Source of the DNA: Halalkalibacter oceani
Lineage (GTDB): Bacteria > Bacillota > Bacilli > Bacillales > Bacillaceae_D
DNA: 64,000 bases
Assembly: GCF_040544555.1 (NCBI RefSeq)
Contig: NZ_JBEPKD010000017.1
Coordinates: forward strand, 1-64,000
Direction of reading: 5' to 3'
Part shown: positions 59,544 through 64,000 of the stretch, piece after piece
Layout of the letters: each line of letters begins with the position of its first letter
Numbering within the stretch: position 1 is the stretch's first letter
The notes under the pieces: model-generated
Database searches by the model: none
What the model saw: the letters and a program-made list of their open reading frames with translations, nothing else
What the model was told of the DNA's origin: nothing
Position numbers and translations under genes: made by a program

Positions 59544-60383
59544 ATGGAAGCTGTATTATTTATCGGCCATGGGAGCCGAAAGCCGGAGGGAAACGAGCAG
59601 CTGCTGGAGTTCGTCAATGGGATGAAGCACCAGGTCAAGGCTGATATTGTCGAAACCTGTTTTCTGGAATTTGCCGAGCCGTCGATTGCCGCTGGAATTG
59701 AAGCGTGCGTGAAGCAGGGGGCGACGAAGGTCGCGCTCGTGCCGATGATGTTCTTCTCGGCCGGGCATGCGAAAATCCACATTCCGGCGGACATGGACAA
59801 GGCGCGGCAGAAGTTTCCGCTCGTCTCTTTTACATATGGCCGGCCGATCGGGTCGCATCCGGGCGTGATTGATATTTTAGCCGACAGGTTGAAAGAAGCC
59901 GGCTGGCAGGCGAAGGAAGGGAGCAGCCTCGTAATCGTCGGACGCGGAAGCAGTGACGGTGATGCGAACAGTGAGCTGTACAAAATTTCGCGCCTGCTTA
60001 GTGAACGGCTGAATATGACCGATGTCCAGCTGTCGTTTATCGGCGTCACTTCACCGACGGTGGAACAAGCTGTCGAACGCTCTTTAAAGCTCGGCGCAAG
60101 CTCGGTTTGCCTGCTTCCTTACTTCTTTTTCAGCGGCGTGCTGATGGACCGGATGGAGGAGAAGCTTGACGGCTTCAAGCGAAGCTATCCGGACGCATCG
60201 TTTCTGATGACGAAGTTTTTTGGCTTCCATCCGCTGCTGGCGACGATTTTCAAGGAAAGAGCCGAGGAAGCATTACAAGGATTGGCCGCGTTAAACTGCG
60301 ATAACTGTCAGTACCGTTTATTCGCGAAGGAGCATCTTGAGCTTGACCACAACCACGATCATCATCACCACCATCATCATTAA
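59544..60383 (+). CDS. cbiX: Sirohydrochlorin cobaltochelatase CbiX with His-rich tail
   Basis: A 279-residue class II chelatase that inserts cobalt into sirohydrochlorin. The N-terminal GHGSRKPEGNE motif (catalytic His 8) is duplicated weakly in VGRGSSDGDA; a LNCDNCQY pair of cysteines and a terminal run HNHDHHHHHHH follow. The long form with Cys pair and His tail resembles P. megaterium CbiX, where the region holds an Fe-S cluster and binds metal. AGGAGGAG before ATG 59544. The His run probably buffers cobalt. Confidence 0.95.
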   Translation: MEAVLFIGHGSRKPEGNEQLLEFVNGMKHQVKADIVETCFLEFAEPSIAAGIEACVKQGATKVALVPMMFFSAGHAKIHIPADMDKARQKFPLVSFTYGRPIGSHPGVIDILADRLKEAGWQAKEGSSLVIVGRGSSDGDANSELYKISRLLSERLNMTDVQLSFIGVTSPTVEQAVERSLKLGASSVCLLPYFFFSGVLMDRMEEKLDGFKRSYPDASFLMTKFFGFHPLLATIFKERAEEALQGLAALNCDNCQYRLFAKEHLELDHNHDHHHHHHH

Positions 60384-60451
60384 AACGTATTTGCTTTCAT
60401 AGGTGGATGCGGGTCTTGCAAAACAAATCTGCAAAAGAGAGGTGAAAGCGG

Positions 60452-61225
60452 ATGATCTTTATTATGGCCGGAACGAGTGATGCGCGCGAAGTGGCCATCG
60501 CCTTAAAGGATGCGGGCTATCCGTTATTGGCGAGCGTCGTGACGGAGAGCGGGGCGGCAAGCATCAGCGAGGCCGGAATTCCGGTGCGCGTCGGCCGCCT
60601 GACGATCGCGGAAATGACGGCGCTTTTGCAGGAAAAGCACATTTCTCTCCTTGTCGATGCGACCCATCCTTTTGCCGAGGAGGCTTCAAAAAATGCGCAC
60701 GCGGCCGCGGAACAGGCAGGCATTCCTTATGTCCGGTTTGAGCGGCAGGCGAGCAAGATTGCCGAGGATGAGCGGATCAGCTTCGTTGCGGACTACGCCG
60801 AGGCAGCTGAGCTTGCGAGTCAGCATAAAGGGGTCGTTATGCTGACGACCGGCAGCAAGACGCTCGCTGTCTTTGCGGACAAGCTGCTCGGGCTGCCTGA
60901 CCTGCGGATGATCGCGCGGATGCTGCCGCGCAAGGACAATATGGAGCGCTGTGAACAACTGGGCATTGAGCAAAAAAACATCGTCGCGATGCAGGGTCCT
61001 TTTTCAAAGGAGCTTAACAAGGCGCTTTATCGCCAGTTCGGCGTCACCCTCGTCATCACGAAGGAAAGCGGCAAGGTCGGCTCGGTCGATGAGAAGCTGG
61101 AAGCCGCCAGGGAGCTTGGCTTGGAGGTGATCGTTATCGAGCGACCGAAGCAGGATGTCCACGATCTCGTTCATACGAAGGAAGATGTTGTAGCAACAGT
61201 CACTAAGCTGATGGAGGGAAAATAA
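60452..61225 (+). CDS. cbiJ: Cobalt-precorrin-6A reductase CbiJ
   Basis: A 257-residue NAD(P)H-dependent enzyme of the CobK/CbiJ family. It has MAGTSDAREVA at the N terminus, the family DATHPFAEEASKNAHAAAEQ block (about 67-86) and TGSKTLAVFADKL (about 132). It reduces the macrocycle of cobalt-precorrin-6A in the anaerobic route. 68 bases after cbiX, directly before cbiC without gap. Confidence 0.94.
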   Translation: MIFIMAGTSDAREVAIALKDAGYPLLASVVTESGAASISEAGIPVRVGRLTIAEMTALLQEKHISLLVDATHPFAEEASKNAHAAAEQAGIPYVRFERQASKIAEDERISFVADYAEAAELASQHKGVVMLTTGSKTLAVFADKLLGLPDLRMIARMLPRKDNMERCEQLGIEQKNIVAMQGPFSKELNKALYRQFGVTLVITKESGKVGSVDEKLEAARELGLEVIVIERPKQDVHDLVHTKEDVVATVTKLMEGK

Positions 61226-61876
61226 ATGGATTTCAAAACAGAATTTAAACCGTTGACCGTACAACCGCAGGAGATTGAAGGAAAGAGCTTTCAGATGATT
61301 ACCGAGGAGCTTGGCGAGCATTCCTTTACCGACGAGCAATACCCCGTCGTCCAGCGGGTGATCCACGCCTCGGCCGATTTCGAGCTTGGGCGAAGCGTGC
61401 TCTTTCATCCTGACGCAGTACGCGCCGGCGTGGCGGCGATCCGTTCTGGCTGCAAGGTAATCGCCGATGTGCAAATGATTCAAAGCGGCATCAGCAAGCC
61501 GCGGATCGAAAAGTTTGGCGGAAGCGTTCACGTTCATATTTCCGATCCCGATGTGATCGAGGAAGCGAAGCGGCTCAACACGACGAGAGCAATCGTGGCG
61601 ACGCGCAAGGCGGTCAAGCTGGCGGAGGGCGGCATTTTCGCAATTGGAAACGCGCCGACCGCGCTGCTTGAATTGATTCGCCTTGTGAAAAACGGGGAAG
61701 CAAAGCCGGCGCTGATCGTCGGAATGCCGGTCGGCTTTGTCTCGGCGGCCGAATCGAAGGAGGAGCTGGCGAAGCTTGATCTGCCGTTTATTACGAACGT
61801 TGGCAGAAAAGGCGGCAGTCCGGTAACCGTGGCCGCGATCAACGCGATTTCCTTAATGGCGGAGCAGCAAGGCTGA
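61226..61876 (+). CDS. cbiC: Cobalt-precorrin-8 methylmutase CbiC
   Basis: A 216-residue enzyme that moves the C11 methyl to C12, giving cobyrinate. CbiC/CobH family features VIHASADFELGRSVLFHPDAV (key HASADFE near 46) and NAPTALLELI with MPVGFVSAAESKEEL are present. The catalytic His lies in HASADF. ATG abuts the cbiJ stop. Length normal. Confidence 0.95.
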   Translation: MDFKTEFKPLTVQPQEIEGKSFQMITEELGEHSFTDEQYPVVQRVIHASADFELGRSVLFHPDAVRAGVAAIRSGCKVIADVQMIQSGISKPRIEKFGGSVHVHISDPDVIEEAKRLNTTRAIVATRKAVKLAEGGIFAIGNAPTALLELIRLVKNGEAKPALIVGMPVGFVSAAESKEELAKLDLPFITNVGRKGGSPVTVAAINAISLMAEQQG

Positions 61877-61880
61877 AAAG

Positions 61881-62990
61881 ATGGCAAGCGGGCAAAAGGA
61901 AACAAAGCAGCTGCGGCATGGCTATACGACAGGCTCCAACGCAACGGCGGCGACGAAGGCGGCGCTTCTTAGTTTGATTACGCAAAAAGCGGTTAACGAA
62001 GCGACGATCAAGCTGCCGAACAAAGAAATTGTCACCTTTCAAATGGAGTCTGTTCAATTTACCGAGCAGTATGCCGAGGCGGCGATCATTAAAGATGGCG
62101 GCGACGATCCCGATGCGACACACGGTGCGCGAATCGTGTCGCGTGTCGCCTGGGAGAGCGCGCCTGGCATTAAGCTTGATGGCGGCGTCGGCGTCGGCCG
62201 GGTAACGAAGCCGGGGCTACCGGTGGCGGTCGGGGAAGCGGCGATTAACCCTGTGCCGCGCCGGATGCTGTTTGAGGTTGCAGAGGACGTGCTGGAGGAG
62301 ACCGGCGTCGAGCGGGGCATTTCGATCATCATTTCCGTGCCGGATGGAGAGGAAATCGCCAAGAAAACGTTAAACAGCCGGCTCGGCATTATCGGCGGCA
62401 TTTCGATTCTCGGTACGAGGGGAACGGTCGTGCCGTTTTCGACTTCGGCGTTTCGCGCAAGCATCGCCCAGGCGCTGCAGGTCGCCAAAGAAAGCGGCTG
62501 CGAGCATGTCATCTGCTCGACGGGCGGACGGAGTGAAAAATATGCGATGGAGCTTTTCCCGGATGCCCCGGAAGAAGCGTTTATCGAAATGGGTGATTTT
62601 GTCGGCTTTACGTTAAAGCAGTGCAAGGCGAAACGGATGAAGCAGGTGACCCTCGTCGGGATGATGGGGAAATTTTCAAAAGTAGCCCAGGGCGTGATGA
62701 TGGTCCATTCGAAAAGCGCTCCGGTCAGCTTTGAATTTCTCGCCAAGGTCGCCGTGGAAAGTGGAGTCCCGCCGGAGCTTCAGCAGGAGATTTTGCAGGC
62801 GAATACCGCCTCTCAGGTCGGGACGATGCTCGATGAGGCAGGCTATGCTGACTTCTTTCAGCGCTTGTGCCGCTATGCATCAGAGGCCGGGTTGCAGGAA
62901 GTGAACGGCGGGCTGACGATTGAAACGATTTTGTTGACGATGAAAAATGAGCTATTAGGAAGGGAGGCGGTGAGATGGCCGCGACAATGA
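61881..62990 (+). CDS. cbiD: Cobalt-precorrin-5B C1-methyltransferase CbiD
   Basis: A 369-residue SAM-dependent methyltransferase unique to the anaerobic (cobalt-early) pathway. LRHGYTTGSNATAATKAAL at the N terminus, DGGDDPDATHGARI (about 71) and STGGRSEKYAMELFPD (about 212) are CbiD signatures. Its presence, with CbiX and no CobG, shows the anaerobic-type route. ATG four bases after cbiC; 3' end overlaps cbiET by 16 bases. Confidence 0.95.
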   Translation: MASGQKETKQLRHGYTTGSNATAATKAALLSLITQKAVNEATIKLPNKEIVTFQMESVQFTEQYAEAAIIKDGGDDPDATHGARIVSRVAWESAPGIKLDGGVGVGRVTKPGLPVAVGEAAINPVPRRMLFEVAEDVLEETGVERGISIIISVPDGEEIAKKTLNSRLGIIGGISILGTRGTVVPFSTSAFRASIAQALQVAKESGCEHVICSTGGRSEKYAMELFPDAPEEAFIEMGDFVGFTLKQCKAKRMKQVTLVGMMGKFSKVAQGVMMVHSKSAPVSFEFLAKVAVESGVPPELQQEILQANTASQVGTMLDEAGYADFFQRLCRYASEAGLQEVNGGLTIETILLTMKNELLGREAVRWPRQ

Positions 62991-64000
62991 AGGTCATTGG
63001 CATGAGTGAGCAGGGCCCGGCTGCCTGGCCGGCGCTCTATCAGCAATGGGTAGACGAAAGCGAGCGGCTCGTCGGCGGCGAGCGCCAGCTGGCGTTCTTT
63101 CCCGGTTATCAGGGGGAGAAAATTGGACTGAAAGGCGGTTTGAAGGCGACGGTTGAACGCCTGCTCGAAACCGACAAAAAAACGGTCATTCTCGCTTCAG
63201 GTGATCCGCTTTTTTACGGGATTGGCGGCTATTTGGCGAAGAAAGTACCGAAGATTGAACTTTATCCGGCGCTTAGCTCGATTCAGGCCGGTTTTGCAAA
63301 AATGCAGGAAAGTTGGCATGATGCGACGTTTCTTAGCGTACACGGACGGGCGATGAAAGGACTGGCGCAAAAAATCGACGGGCAGAAGAAGGTTTGTCTG
63401 CTGACGGATGAAACGAACAGCCCGGCAGCAATCGCCGCCTATTTGCTCGACTATGGCATGAGCGAATACAAAGCGTTCGTAGCGGAGGCGCTCGGTGGCG
63501 CTAATGAGAAAACAGGCTGGTTTGAGCTGGACGAGCTTACGCGCTACGAAGCGCATCCGCTCAATCTTGTGATCCTGAAGCAGACCGGAAAGGCGCCTTC
63601 GTTCCCGCTCGGGATCGATGATCATCTTTTCAGCCAGCGCAAGCCGGATAAAGGCTTGATTACAAAAAAAGAAGTGCGCACGCTCAGCATCGCCGCGCTG
63701 AAGCTGACGAAAACGAGCACTGTCTGGGATATCGGCGCATGTACAGGCTCGGTCGCGATCGAAGCGGCGCGGATTGCGACAGAAGGGCAAGTGTTTGCGA
63801 TTGAGAAAAACGAGACCGATCTGGCCAATTGCTATGAAAATATGAAAACATTTCGCACCGATTTTACCGTTGTTCATGGCAAAGCGCCGGCGCAGCTTGA
63901 CAGCTGGCCCGATCCGGATGCCGTCTTTATCGGCGGGACGGGAGGAGAGCTGCCGGAAATTATTAGAACCTGTGCGGAACGGTTAAAAGCGGGAGGCCGG
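62975..64000 (+). CDS. cbiET: Fused cobalt-precorrin-7 methyltransferase/decarboxylase CbiET (partial)
   Basis: Open to the window end (at least 342 residues). The N-terminal CbiE tetrapyrrole methylase (about 1-205) shows LASGDPLFYGIGGYLAKK and VHGRAMKG; the C-terminal CbiT methylase/decarboxylase starts near 210 and has the SAM motif WDIGACTGSVAIEAAR (about 249) and FIGGTGGELPEI. It methylates C5 and C15 and decarboxylates at C12. ATG 62975 after AGGGAGG; GTG and ATG downstream are less well placed. The remaining C terminus lies outside the window. Confidence 0.92.
   Translation, partial: MAATMKVIGMSEQGPAAWPALYQQWVDESERLVGGERQLAFFPGYQGEKIGLKGGLKATVERLLETDKKTVILASGDPLFYGIGGYLAKKVPKIELYPALSSIQAGFAKMQESWHDATFLSVHGRAMKGLAQKIDGQKKVCLLTDETNSPAAIAAYLLDYGMSEYKAFVAEALGGANEKTGWFELDELTRYEAHPLNLVILKQTGKAPSFPLGIDDHLFSQRKPDKGLITKKEVRTLSIAALKLTKTSTVWDIGACTGSVAIEAARIATEGQVFAIEKNETDLANCYENMKTFRTDFTVVHGKAPAQLDSWPDPDAVFIGGTGGELPEIIRTCAERLKAGGR

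Overview
The window reads as a Bacillaceae (Bacillota) chromosome of roughly 45-50% G+C. This rests on strong AGGAGG-type ribosome binding sites, frequent GTG and TTG starts, a sigma-B-type promoter in front of a YflT-like stress gene, and cobalamin genes of the type known from Priestia megaterium (60-kDa CbiH with an Fe-S tail, His-tailed CbiX). The genus cannot be fixed from the sequence alone. No rRNA, tRNA, CRISPR array, phage or insertion sequence was seen.

Positions 1-5 kb hold an alanine/glycine:Na+ symporter, a thioredoxin-reductase-like flavoprotein, an IclR regulator and a DRE-TIM aldolase. From 5.2 to 26.8 kb lies a large catabolic island. Its first operon is ubiX, tripartite tricarboxylate transporter genes tctC-tctB-tctA and a UbiD-type decarboxylase, followed by a small ABM-like protein and a second IclR paralog. 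Its second operon starts with an orphan TctC binding protein and continues with a cyclase-family hydrolase, CoxG-like protein, a three-subunit molybdenum hydroxylase, a second UbiD, an RraA-type protein, an XdhC maturation factor and a frameshifted EamA exporter. The molybdenum cofactor genes moaB and moaC-moaA-moaE-moaD-moeA follow directly. Together they suggest import of an aromatic or heteroaromatic carboxylate, ring hydroxylation by the Mo enzyme and prFMN-dependent decarboxylation. The substrate is unknown. Two related 15-bp sites sit at the same place in both operon promoters and are candidate operators for the paired IclR proteins.

Positions 27-37 kb contain a DUF2157/GDYXXLXY membrane protein, a Fur-box-controlled FhuF-like ferric reductase, a HAD phosphatase, the YflT-like protein and a FadR-type GntR regulator followed by glcD-glcF and an AEC carrier (glycolate or D-lactate use). 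Positions 37-47.6 kb carry PEP carboxylase, a phospholipase-D-like membrane protein, DUF2062, pssA, a tartrate/malate-type dehydrogenase, an amidase and a second GlcD-like oxidase.

Positions 47.8-51.2 kb hold a four-gene YgiB - YgiC - DUF350 - YgiC cluster: a lipoprotein, two glutathionylspermidine-synthase-like ATP-grasp ligases and a small membrane protein. It is the best candidate for a poorly described system, because this lineage normally lacks glutathione. A ZIP zinc transporter, an ECF sigma operon with two zinc-finger anti-sigma-like proteins and a PepSY-type membrane protein, an AbrB/Doc toxin-antitoxin pair and an exported protein with a decayed duplicate follow. The last 6.5 kb are a cobalamin-riboswitch-controlled anaerobic-type B12 operon (cbiH60, cbiX, cbiJ, cbiC, cbiD, cbiET), cut by the window end. 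Several intergenic regions carry related hairpins with a similar loop core but different, self-complementary arms.
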